A DNA stretch of 64,000 bases from Alteraurantiacibacter aquimixticola (GTDB taxonomy: Bacteria; Pseudomonadota; Alphaproteobacteria; Sphingomonadales; Sphingomonadaceae). Shown piece by piece: positions 41,596-49,434 of the stretch. Both the position numbers and the translations under genes were made by a program. Below the pieces are notes generated by a model that did not search any database, was not told the DNA's origin, and saw only the letters and a list, made by a program, of their open reading frames with translations. Position 1 is the stretch's first letter. Each line of letters begins with the position of its first letter. Location of the stretch: NCBI RefSeq assembly GCF_004965515.1, contig NZ_SSHH01000003.1, forward strand, positions 62,001-126,000. Direction: 5' to 3'.

Positions 41596-42951
41596 ATGAG
41601 CAATCCAGCACTTGATGCGATATTGACTGCCCATGCCGCCAGCGGGGACGCGCGCATGCTTGTGCCCGCTCTGGATGTCTGCGCTGGCGAGGAAGACATA
41701 TCCCGCGTGCTCGACCTGGCAGAAGAGACTTCACAAGACAGCCTGTCCGATGCGGAGTCGGTGCGGTTGGCGCGTGCTGCGCTGGAGGCTGGTCGTCCGC
41801 AATTGGCCCTGCGTTTTTCAGCGGGCCTGCCCGAAGCCATGCCAAGCGAGGTGGGCGCGCTGCTTTACATGGGCGTATTGGACGAGGCGGAATCTCGCTA
41901 TCGTGAGGTGGTGGCGGAAAATCCGGCGCTGGAACAGCCGGAATTGCTGGAGCGCTTGATGGTCGCGCGCAATGACGCCGGCGAAGAAAGCAATGTGGTG
42001 CAGCTCGCCACAACGCGAAGCCATGCCCCCGCCCGCGGCCCGACTTCGAATGCCGAATTGGACAATGCGCGGCTTTCCTTCACCGATGCGGCTAGCGTTA
42101 CGTTCAAGGACGTTGGCGGGCACAAGATCGTCAAGAAACAGATCGACCGCCGGATTATCGCCCCTTTCCGCAAGCCTGCCCTTTTTTCGCGCTTTCGTCG
42201 CAAGTCGGGCGGCGGTGTCATGCTCTATGGTCCGCCCGGTTGTGGCAAGACCTTGCTCGCCCGCGCCACGGCTGGCGAATGTGAGGCGCGTTTCATCAAC
42301 GTGCCGGTCACTGATGTGCTCGACAAGTTCATTGGCGAACCCGAGCGGAAGCTGGCAGCCATTTTCGAAGATGCGCGTCGGGAAACGCCAACCGTGCTGT
42401 TCTTTGACGAGATAGAGGCGCTGGCGTCCAAGCGCGGCACTTCCAGCTCGAATCATGAGATGGCGATCGTCTCCACCTTCCTCTCAGAGATGGATGGCTT
42501 TGCGCAGAACAATGAGGGCGTGCTGATTCTGGCGGCGACCAACATGCCTTGGGGCGTAGACCCGGCGTTTCGCCGCTCGGGTCGGTTCGATCGCATGCTG
42601 TTTGTACCTCCGCCCGACAAGGTGGCGCGCGCCGAAATCCTGCGTCTGCAACTGGATGGAAGGCCTGGAGCGGGAACGCTCGATTTGAATGCTATTGCCG
42701 CCAAGACGTCGGGCTTTTCCGGCGCGGATATCCAGAACCTTGTCGACACGGCGGCCGATTTCGCAATCGAGGAATCGATTGATGCAGGAGGAGAGGTGCC
42801 CATCTCCAAAGCCCATTTTGCAGAAGCGCTGGAAGAGGTGAAGGCCACCACGTTCGAATGGCTCACTACGGCCCGAAATTTTGCGAAATATGGCAATAGT
42901 GGGGGCCAATATGACGAGATTGCCGAATTCGTCGCCAAGCATGGAAAGTGA
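41596..42951 (+). CDS. AAA+ ATPase with N-terminal repeat domain (first gene of an uncharacterised trio)
   Basis: A 451-residue cytoplasmic ATPase. Residues ~1-150 are helical with TPR-like pairs (ARAALEAGRPQLALRFSAG, MGVLDEAESRYREVVAENP). Residues ~180-440 are one classical AAA module: Walker A GPPGCGKT 212-219, Walker B LFFDEIEAL with Glu272, sensor-1 Asn316 in AATNMPW, arginine finger region RRSGRFDR 326-333, and a C-terminal small domain (GFSGADIQNLVDTAADFAIEESI). It resembles the AAA part of FtsH/CDC48 but has no protease domain. The ATG at 41596 follows AAAAG weakly. Its stop overlaps or nearly touches the next gene, so the three genes form one unit. Confidence 0.85.
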   Translation: MSNPALDAILTAHAASGDARMLVPALDVCAGEEDISRVLDLAEETSQDSLSDAESVRLARAALEAGRPQLALRFSAGLPEAMPSEVGALLYMGVLDEAESRYREVVAENPALEQPELLERLMVARNDAGEESNVVQLATTRSHAPARGPTSNAELDNARLSFTDAASVTFKDVGGHKIVKKQIDRRIIAPFRKPALFSRFRRKSGGGVMLYGPPGCGKTLLARATAGECEARFINVPVTDVLDKFIGEPERKLAAIFEDARRETPTVLFFDEIEALASKRGTSSSNHEMAIVSTFLSEMDGFAQNNEGVLILAATNMPWGVDPAFRRSGRFDRMLFVPPPDKVARAEILRLQLDGRPGAGTLDLNAIAAKTSGFSGADIQNLVDTAADFAIEESIDAGGEVPISKAHFAEALEEVKATTFEWLTTARNFAKYGNSGGQYDEIAEFVAKHGK

Positions 42952-42956
42952 CATCC

Positions 42957-43343
42957 ATGCGTGATGACGGGCGATACCGGATTAACGATGAAGCTGCGCG
43001 CTTGCCCGTTCCCGGTACACAGCTACTGATCTTCCTTTCCCTGCCGCTGACAGTCTACTTGTGCCTCCGATACGCGGTGTTGTTCGCCTTCATTCCTGGT
43101 GCCATTGGTCTACTTATCGGCGGGCGGCATCGCTGGTTCGATCCGCTGATGGGTGTATTGACGTTCCTGCTGAACATTTTCGGCAATTTCGTGATCGTCA
43201 CGACCGTCGAACTTGGGTTGGAGCACGTCCTGCTGTTGTTCTATTTGACTGATTTGATAATCGCGATCGTGTTTCTGCCGCTGTTCTATTCTGTCTGGCA
43301 GCAACAGCGTACAGTGCAATTGCGCGAAGCGATGGCGCTATGA
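42957..43343 (+). CDS. Small multi-span membrane protein of the AAA trio
   Basis: A ~128-residue membrane protein with about four hydrophobic segments (~20-38, ~38-55, ~60-85, ~85-112) after a short basic/acidic N-terminus (MRDDGRYRINDEAARLPV). No motif I recognise. Start is ATG 42957; a GTG at 42948, which overlaps the ATPase stop codon, is an alternative. Its stop overlaps the ATG of the TPR gene (ATGA at 43340-43343). Such tight packing implies the proteins are made in fixed ratio, and this one is the likely membrane anchor or channel of the set. Confidence 0.72.
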   Translation: MRDDGRYRINDEAARLPVPGTQLLIFLSLPLTVYLCLRYAVLFAFIPGAIGLLIGGRHRWFDPLMGVLTFLLNIFGNFVIVTTVELGLEHVLLLFYLTDLIIAIVFLPLFYSVWQQQRTVQLREAMAL

Positions 43344-44272
43344 GTGAGGCCTTGTGGAATGCCATGGCGCGGGCCCAGGAACTCACTCGCCGCAGTGCGT
43401 ATGGCGCGGCGATTGAGGCTTGGCGCGATGTGCTGACCGAAGATCCGATGATTGCTGATGCCCATGCTGGCCTTGCGCAATGCCTGATACAGGAACACCG
43501 CATGATAGGAGCAAGAGCAGAGGCGACCCGTGCGCTGGAGCTGGATGCCGAAAACACGCTGGCAATGATGGCTCTGGCGCTATGCGATTTCTTCGAAAAC
43601 CGCCGCAAGAGCGCGCTCAGCCGGCTGGGCGAGGTGCTGGCGATCAATCCGCGCGATGTGGATGCCTTGCAGATGAAGTCGCAATTCTTGCGTGATCGCG
43701 GGGATTGGCAGGCGGCCGATGATGCCATCAGCGAAGCGCTGGAGATATCGCCGGGCAACCGCGCATCCTTGCTGGAAAAGGCGCGGGTTAGTCATTCGCG
43801 CGGTCGGCTTGATGCAGCAGAGCAGCAAGCGCGCACGCTGGTGGCCGAGGATCCCCGGGACGTTGGCGCGCTGGTGCTACTGGGTGAGATTTGCCGTGAT
43901 CGCGGGAACGTGGATGAGGCGTATCGCCTGGTCATGTCTGCCCTTTCTATCGATGCCAATAATGCCGAGGCGCTTGATCTGATGGGCGGAGTGAAGCTCT
44001 CCCGCAATCTTATCGGCGGGATCTATTGGCACATTGCGCGCTTCCTGCGCCGGCTGGGCAATCGCTGGTTGTTGTGGTTCGCCTGGGGCCTGTGGTTGGG
44101 ATATATGATGGTGCTTTCCACCATGGGTTATTTCGAAGCGTCGGAACTTGTACGTTGGCTGTTTGTCGCTGCTTATCTGGCGTTTGCTCTCGGCATTTAC
44201 GCCAATCGCTTGCTGGTTGACCGGATCGTTCGCAAGGAACTGCAGCAATTCCGCATGAGCAGTGACTACTGA
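43340..44272 (+). CDS. TPR protein with C-terminal membrane anchors (third gene of the trio)
   Basis: A 310-residue protein. Residues ~1-210 consist of six or so tetratricopeptide repeats, seen in segments such as SAYGAAIEAWRDVLTEDPMIADAHAGLAQCLI, ALSRLGEVLAINPRDVDALQMK and AEQQARTLVAEDPRDVGALVLLGEIC (each described by its first residues). Two membrane helices follow near 240-262 (LWFAWGLWLGYMMVLSTMGYF) and 268-288 (WLFVAAYLAFALGIYANRLLV). It is presumably a scaffold that tethers clients or the AAA ATPase to the membrane with its TPR face in the cytoplasm. Its codon choice, like that of its two partners, is richer in A/T third bases than rpoC or gltX. Confidence 0.78.
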   Translation: MSEALWNAMARAQELTRRSAYGAAIEAWRDVLTEDPMIADAHAGLAQCLIQEHRMIGARAEATRALELDAENTLAMMALALCDFFENRRKSALSRLGEVLAINPRDVDALQMKSQFLRDRGDWQAADDAISEALEISPGNRASLLEKARVSHSRGRLDAAEQQARTLVAEDPRDVGALVLLGEICRDRGNVDEAYRLVMSALSIDANNAEALDLMGGVKLSRNLIGGIYWHIARFLRRLGNRWLLWFAWGLWLGYMMVLSTMGYFEASELVRWLFVAAYLAFALGIYANRLLVDRIVRKELQQFRMSSDY

Positions 44273-44321
44273 TCCAGCTCGCTGCTCGCCATCGCCGTGT
44301 CAGCGCGCTAAAGGCCCCGTC

Positions 44322-45647
44322 ATGACCACCACCCGCTTTGCTCCCTCGCCCACGGGGCGCCTCCATGTCGGCAATATCCGCACGGCGCTGCATAACTGGA
44401 TGCTGGCGAAGAAGGCGGGCGGGCGCTTCCTGCTGAGGATCGACGATACCGATGCGGAGCGGTCGAAGGAGGAATATGTCGAGGCGATCCGCGCCGACCT
44501 TGCCTGGCTTGGCCTCGATCCCGATGGCGAGGAGCGGCAGTCGCAGCGGCTGGCGCTATATGAAGACGCGTTCGAAAAGCTGAAGGCGGAAGGCCGCGTC
44601 TACCCCGCCTATGAGACTGTGCAGGAGCTCGATCTCAAGCGCAAGATCCAGCTGGGGCGCGGCCTCCCGCCGATCTATGATCGCGCCGCGCTCGCCCTGA
44701 CCGATGCGGAGCGGGCCGCCAAGGAAGCCGAGGGCATCACACCGCACTGGCGCTTCAAGCTCGATCAAGACGAGCCGATCACATGGGAAGACGGTGTTCG
44801 CGGACCGCAGAAGTTCGATCCTGCACAGCTCTCCGACCCGGTCATTCGCCGCGCCGACGGGTCATGGCTCTACATGCTGCCGAGCGCGGTGGACGACATC
44901 GATATGGGCGTGACCGATGTGCTGCGCGGTGAAGACCATGTCTCCAACACTGCCGTTCAAATTCAAATGTTTACCGCACTTCATGCTGCACCTCCGGCGT
45001 TCGCGCATGAGGCGCTGCTGGTGGGCCGCGAAGGCAAGCTGTCCAAGCGGCTCGGCTCGCTCGGCTGCGATGCCTTTCGCGAGCAGGGGATCGAACCGCA
45101 GGCCCTTGTCGCCATGCTGGCGCGGCTGGGCACATCGCTGCCGGTCGAAGCGATTGCGGACCGGCAGGTGCTGGTCGACAGCTTCGACCTTTCAACCTTC
45201 GGCCGCGCGCCCGCACGTTTCGACGATGACGAGCTGGCGCGGGTGAACACGGCACTGCTGCACGCCATGCCCTTTGAAGAGGTCGCAGGCCGCCTGCCCG
45301 AAGGAATGGACGAAGCCGCCTGGGAGGCGATCCGCCCCAATATCGAAACGCTCGCCGATGTGGGCGAATGGTGGACCATCGTCACCGGCCCTATCGATGC
45401 GCCCGCATTGGAGGCAGAGGACAAGGCCTATTGCGCGCAGGCTGCCGAAGAGCTGGCCCGGACGGGCGATGACTGGAAGGCGCTGACCTCTGCGTTGAAG
45501 GAGAGCACGGGCCGCAAGGGGAAGCCGCTTTTCCTGCCATTGCGACAGGCGCTGACCGGCATGGATCACGGGCCCGACATGGCCAGCCTGCTCCCGCTGA
45601 TCGGGGCCGCAGAAGCCAAGGCCCGGCTGGAACGCGCCGCCGCCTGA
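44322..45647 (+). CDS. gltX: Glutamyl-tRNA synthetase
   Basis: A 441-residue class I synthetase that charges tRNA-Glu. The HIGH-type motif is in FAPSPTGRLHVGNIR (HVGN) at residues ~5-18, and the KMSKS-type motif is KLSKR in GREGKLSKRLGS. ATG 44322 was chosen because the family begins MTTTRFAPSPTG; the open frame upstream overlaps the end of the TPR gene. Many alphaproteobacteria carry two GltX copies, one of them able to use tRNA-Gln; the sequence alone does not tell me which this is. Confidence 0.95.
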   Translation: MTTTRFAPSPTGRLHVGNIRTALHNWMLAKKAGGRFLLRIDDTDAERSKEEYVEAIRADLAWLGLDPDGEERQSQRLALYEDAFEKLKAEGRVYPAYETVQELDLKRKIQLGRGLPPIYDRAALALTDAERAAKEAEGITPHWRFKLDQDEPITWEDGVRGPQKFDPAQLSDPVIRRADGSWLYMLPSAVDDIDMGVTDVLRGEDHVSNTAVQIQMFTALHAAPPAFAHEALLVGREGKLSKRLGSLGCDAFREQGIEPQALVAMLARLGTSLPVEAIADRQVLVDSFDLSTFGRAPARFDDDELARVNTALLHAMPFEEVAGRLPEGMDEAAWEAIRPNIETLADVGEWWTIVTGPIDAPALEAEDKAYCAQAAEELARTGDDWKALTSALKESTGRKGKPLFLPLRQALTGMDHGPDMASLLPLIGAAEAKARLERAAA

Positions 45648-45695
45648 TCCCGCGGGGCGTTCGCTAAAAACGACAATTGGTGACATTTACCCCCT

Positions 45696-45711
45696 TTCGC
45701 AGTTGCGAAAA
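45696..45711. promoter_or_regulatory. Palindrome TTTCGCA-GT-TGCGAAA upstream of the ZnuD-like receptor
   Basis: Perfect seven-base arms with a 2-base centre sit 56-71 bp before the receptor start and 18 bp upstream of the Zur-like box. The same arms with centre CT occur at 10883-10898. Confidence 0.5.
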
Positions 45712-45728
45712 GCTCGCTAGGCGGGCAA

Positions 45729-45745
45729 ATGTTATACCATTACAT
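45729..45745 (+). promoter_or_regulatory. Zur-like box
   Basis: ATGTTAT-ACC-ATTACAT, an inverted repeat with one mismatch, resembles the AT-rich dyads bound by the zinc repressor Zur in alphaproteobacteria (GTTATA...TATAAC-type core). It lies 21 bp upstream of a receptor with a His-rich loop, which fits zinc control. Confidence 0.55.
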
Positions 45746-45766
45746 AGTTGCGGAGTGCACTGTTTC

Positions 45767-47944
45767 ATGATCCGTCGTCCCCTCGCCACCCTGCTGGCCG
45801 GCACTGCCTTGTCCTGTCTTCCCGCAGCTCCCCTTCTTGCGCAGGAGCAGGACGAGGGTGCCGTACCCCATGTGCATGACCCGCATGACGAGGAAGACGT
45901 GATCGTAGTCACCGCAGGCGGGCTGGAGCGGCTCGACATGCTCGCCGGCACCTCGGTGGTGACCGATGCGCAGCTGCAACGGAACATGGCGGGTCAGGTG
46001 GGCGAGGTGCTGGAAAGCCTGCCCGGCGTTTCCGCCACCGGCTTTGCCCCCGGCGCCTCGCGCCCCGTCCTGCGCGGCTTCCAGGGTGAGCGCGTGCGCG
46101 TGCTGGTCGACGGCATCGGCAGCATCGATGCTTCCAACACCAGCGCCGACCATGCCGTGACTATCGACCCGCTTACCGCCGAGAGCATCGAGGTGCTCCG
46201 CGGCCCCGCCGTGCTGCTCTACGGCTCGAGCGCGATCGGCGGCGCGGTGAATGTGATCGACCGGCGTATCCCGCATCGCATTCCCATCGATGGCCTCCGC
46301 TTCGATGGCGTGGTCTCCGGCGATACCGCTACCGACCTGCGCGAAGTGGGCGCATCGCTCGATGTCGGCCTCGGCCGCAATTTCGCATGGCATGTCGATG
46401 GCTCCTTCCGCGAGACGGACGACCTTGAGATCGCCGGTTTCACGCTCTCCGATGAACTGCGCGCCGACCTGCTGGCCGACGCGGCCGAGGAATTCGAGGA
46501 AGGGCATGAGGAAGAAGCCGATGAACTGATCGAGGCGGCCAACCTTTCCGGCATCGTTCCCAACAGTGCCAGCGAGACGCTCTCGCTCGGCACGGGCCTC
46601 ACCTGGTTTTCGGGCCTCAATTCGATCGGCGTGTCCGTCTCCTATTACGACACCGATTACGGTATCCCCATCGCGCCCGGCATGGGTCATGCCCATGGTG
46701 AGGAAGAGGAGGATCACGACGAGGAGGAGCATGAGGAGGAAGAAGGTCACGACCATGGCGAGGAGCCGGTCACCATCGGCCTCGAGCAATTCCGCGCCGA
46801 TCTGCGCGGCGAGTTCCACCTCGGCGAAGGCTTCTTCCATGACCTCGTCACACGCTGGGGTTATTCGGATTACACCCACACCGAATTCGAAGGTGACGAA
46901 GTCGGCACGGTGTTCGACGTCGAAGGCGTCGAGGGCCGTGTCGAACTGATCCAGAGCGAGCAGAACCTTGGCGGTGGCACCACGCTGCGCGGCTCCCTTG
47001 GCGGGCAGTTCTTCTATCGCGATTTCGTTGCGACAGGGGCCGAAGCCTTCGTGCCGCCCAACAGCACCGAGCAATATGCGCTCTTCACCTTGCAGGAAGT
47101 GCGCGCCGGGCCGTTCGAGGCGGAAATGGGCGCGCGCTGGGAAAACACGACGCAAGAGGCCGATACGATCGCGGTCAGCCGCAGCTTCGACACGTTTTCG
47201 GGGGCGTTGGGCCTCTCCTACAGCTTCGATTCCGGAATTCGCGCAGGCGTCAACTTCAGCAGGGCCGAACGTGCGCCCTCGGCTGAAGAGCTGTTCGCCG
47301 ACGGTCCGCATATCGCCACCAGCCAGTATGAGCTGGGCGATCCTGACCTTGGCACCGAAGCGGCCTGGGGCGTGGAGGGCTATGTCCGTGCTTCCATCGG
47401 CGGGGCGGACATGCGCCTTGCCGTCTATCGCAACTGGTTCGACAATTTCATCTACCTGTTCGATACCGGGCTGGAAGAGGACGGGCTGGCGCTCACCCAA
47501 TATTTGCAGCAGGATGCCGACTGGTTTGGCGTGGAGGGAGAGGCGAGCGTGCCGCTCTTCTCAACCGGCAATGGCGTGCTGGTGGGTGATGTGGGCGGCT
47601 CCTATATCCGCGCGACGCTGGACGATGGCTCCCCCGTGCCGCGCATCCCGCCGCTCAGCCTTACCGGCGCGCTGGAATGGCAGGGGGAGAAGCTGGACCT
47701 GCGCAGCGAGGTCGAATGGTACGATGCGCAGGACCGCACCGCGCCCAACGAAACCGCCACCGATGGCTTTGCCCATGTGAACCTCTCCGCCAATTTCCGC
47801 CCCTTCGGCGACGAACGGCTGAGCGTGTTGCTGCAGGCGGACAATATCTTCGATGCCGAAGGCCGCCGCCATGCGAGCTACACCAAGGACTTCGTCCCGC
47901 TGGCAGGGCGGAACTTCAAGGTGAGCGTGCGCACGCGTTTTTGA
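45767..47944 (+). CDS. ZnuD-like TonB-dependent receptor, histidine-rich
   Basis: A 725-residue outer-membrane receptor with signal peptide (ending PAAPLLA), plug domain (VLESLPGVSATGFAPGASRPVLRGFQG and LRGPAVLLYGSSAIGGAVNV) and 22-strand-type barrel ending in an aromatic C-terminus (VRTRF). Two features indicate zinc: His-rich sequences at the N-terminus (HVHDPHDEED) and in an extracellular loop near residue 310-330 (alternating His with Glu/Asp, such as HDEEEHEEEEGHDHGEEP), and a Zur-like box before the gene. It probably imports zinc across the outer membrane with TonB-ExbB-ExbD. ATG 45767 begins the signal peptide. Confidence 0.88.
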   Translation: MIRRPLATLLAGTALSCLPAAPLLAQEQDEGAVPHVHDPHDEEDVIVVTAGGLERLDMLAGTSVVTDAQLQRNMAGQVGEVLESLPGVSATGFAPGASRPVLRGFQGERVRVLVDGIGSIDASNTSADHAVTIDPLTAESIEVLRGPAVLLYGSSAIGGAVNVIDRRIPHRIPIDGLRFDGVVSGDTATDLREVGASLDVGLGRNFAWHVDGSFRETDDLEIAGFTLSDELRADLLADAAEEFEEGHEEEADELIEAANLSGIVPNSASETLSLGTGLTWFSGLNSIGVSVSYYDTDYGIPIAPGMGHAHGEEEEDHDEEEHEEEEGHDHGEEPVTIGLEQFRADLRGEFHLGEGFFHDLVTRWGYSDYTHTEFEGDEVGTVFDVEGVEGRVELIQSEQNLGGGTTLRGSLGGQFFYRDFVATGAEAFVPPNSTEQYALFTLQEVRAGPFEAEMGARWENTTQEADTIAVSRSFDTFSGALGLSYSFDSGIRAGVNFSRAERAPSAEELFADGPHIATSQYELGDPDLGTEAAWGVEGYVRASIGGADMRLAVYRNWFDNFIYLFDTGLEEDGLALTQYLQQDADWFGVEGEASVPLFSTGNGVLVGDVGGSYIRATLDDGSPVPRIPPLSLTGALEWQGEKLDLRSEVEWYDAQDRTAPNETATDGFAHVNLSANFRPFGDERLSVLLQADNIFDAEGRRHASYTKDFVPLAGRNFKVSVRTRF

Positions 47945-48214
47945 GTTTGCGCAGGCCCATCCGGGCCGCATCCTCGGTGCAATTCCCTTCGCTACGCTGC
48001 GGGGCACCTGCGGGCGCGCGGTCGCGCTTGCGGTCACTGCGCGACCGTGCTGCCGCGCCTTGAATGCCAAGTCGGGGAACGGGCCTAAGGCCCGCAAGGC
48101 CGAACGGCCGCCCGCAGCGGGGGCAGGTTGACCCTGTTTTACAGGGTCAGCTTCGCTTCGCCTGCCCGTCTAGCGAGGACGCACCCGCGGATGCGGGTGC
48201 GAAAAGCAGAAGGC
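47945..48214. repeat. 270-bp gap packed with inverted repeats
   Basis: No gene lies here, but at least three strong hairpins do: 48016-48050 (12-base arms, one mismatch), 48129-48149 (TGACCCTGT and ACAGGGTCA, perfect, loop of 3) inside an outer pair GGGCAGG/CCTGCCC (48121-48127 and 48161-48167), and 48180-48201 (CGCACCCGC-N4-GCGGGTGCG). They lie between convergent genes and may act as terminators for both; the density suggests a mosaic repeat element. Confidence 0.6.
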
Positions 48215-48811
48215 TTACACCTCGTCGTAGTGGAAGGGCGCGATCACCGCCTTGGGGTGCGCTTCATATTCGAAGCTTTGCGGCCGGTCGGGTTCGATAC
48301 CGTGGGTGGAGCGCAAAAGCGGCACGCCGCCGCGGTGCCAGCCCTCGTCATATTCGCAATAGAAGTTGATGATCCCGTGCAGCGAGGCGATGCGCCAGCG
48401 GCCGTTTTCGCGGACATAGCCGTTCTCGTAAGTCGCTTCGCCCCAGCGGCCTTCCTTTTCGAGGAAGCCGACCATCATCAGCGTGCGCCAGCGGCCCTTG
48501 GCCGTGCCCGCCTCGCTATCGACATGGATCACCGGCTGCAGCTGCATGTGGTTGAAGATCACGCCGTCCTTGTATTCGGGCAGCTGGTGGAGATAGGCCC
48601 GCACCCGGTCCTGGCCCACATAGACACCGCGCCCGGCGATCTCGAGCGTGCCGTCCTTGGCGAAAAGATCCGCCGCCTTGTCCCACAATCCCTTGTCGAC
48701 ATAATAGCCATAGGCCGCCTGGAGATTGGCGATGTCGGTCCAGTCCTCCGCCTTGCGCGCGCGGGCTTCGAGCCGGTCAAGCCGGTCGGCGAGTTCCTTG
48801 GTTGTGGTCAT
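48215..48811 (-). CDS. NTF2/SnoaL-like protein
   Basis: A 198-residue protein of the nuclear transport factor 2-like fold, in the SnoaL_4-type branch: IANLQAAYGYYVDKGLWDKAADLFAKDGTLEIAGRGVYVG is the typical N-terminal helix and hairpin (given by its first residues), followed by GVIFNHMQLQPVIHV and WRIASLHGI. Such proteins act as small isomerases, dehydratases or ring hydroxylase helpers in aromatic and steroid breakdown, but many have no known activity. ATG 48811 begins MTTTKELADRLDR. The next gene upstream on the strand, dcd, ends 20 bp away; co-transcription is possible. Confidence 0.8.
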   Translation of the reverse strand: MTTTKELADRLDRLEARARKAEDWTDIANLQAAYGYYVDKGLWDKAADLFAKDGTLEIAGRGVYVGQDRVRAYLHQLPEYKDGVIFNHMQLQPVIHVDSEAGTAKGRWRTLMMVGFLEKEGRWGEATYENGYVRENGRWRIASLHGIINFYCEYDEGWHRGGVPLLRSTHGIEPDRPQSFEYEAHPKAVIAPFHYDEV

Positions 48812-48831
48812 CTCTCGTGTCCTCTCCCGGG

Positions 48832-49386
48832 TCAGAGGCGAGGCAGGGTCACGCCCCTCTGGCCCATATATTTGCCCGCCCTGTCGGCATAGGTGACTTC
48901 GGGTCGTTCATTGCCCTGCAGGAACAGGAACTGGCAGGCGCCTTCATTGGCATAGATCTTGGCAGGCAGCGGCGTGGTGTTCGAAAACTCCAGCGTCACA
49001 TGGCCTTCCCAGCCCGGCTCCAGCGGAGTGACGTTCACGATGATGCCGCAGCGGGCATAGGTGCTCTTGCCCAGGCAGATCACCAGCACGTCTTCCGGGA
49101 TGCGGAAATATTCCACCGTGCGCGCCAGCGCAAAGCTGTTGGGCGGGATGATGCAGACATCGGTCTCGCGGTCGACCAGGCTGTCGCCATCGAAATTCTT
49201 GGGATCCACCACCGCGCTGTTCACATTGGTGAAGATCTTGAATTCGGGCGCCACGCGCGCGTCATAGCCATAGGAGCTGAGGCCGTAGGAAATGCAGCCA
49301 TCGCGACGCTGTGCTTCCACGAAAGGCTCGATCATGCCTTCGTTCTGCGCCTTGTCGCGGATCCACTTGTCGGAAAGAATCGCCAT
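48832..49386 (-). CDS. dcd: dCTP deaminase
   Basis: A 184-residue enzyme that turns dCTP into dUTP, feeding dTMP synthesis through dUTPase. It begins [22 protein letters not shown] and contains [16 protein letters not shown], the catalytic-loop glutamate region ([30 protein letters not shown]) and the C-terminal [13 protein letters not shown] segment that closes over substrate. Length and motifs are normal. It precedes the NTF2-like gene by 20 bp on the same strand. Confidence 0.96.
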   Translation of the reverse strand: MAILSDKWIRDKAQNEGMIEPFVEAQRRDGCISYGLSSYGYDARVAPEFKIFTNVNSAVVDPKNFDGDSLVDRETDVCIIPPNSFALARTVEYFRIPEDVLVICLGKSTYARCGIIVNVTPLEPGWEGHVTLEFSNTTPLPAKIYANEGACQFLFLQGNERPEVTYADRAGKYMGQRGVTLPRL

Positions 49387-49434
49387 GGGAGAGGGATTCC
49401 CGACAAGCGCTGTCAGGGCAAGCGCGCGGGATTC

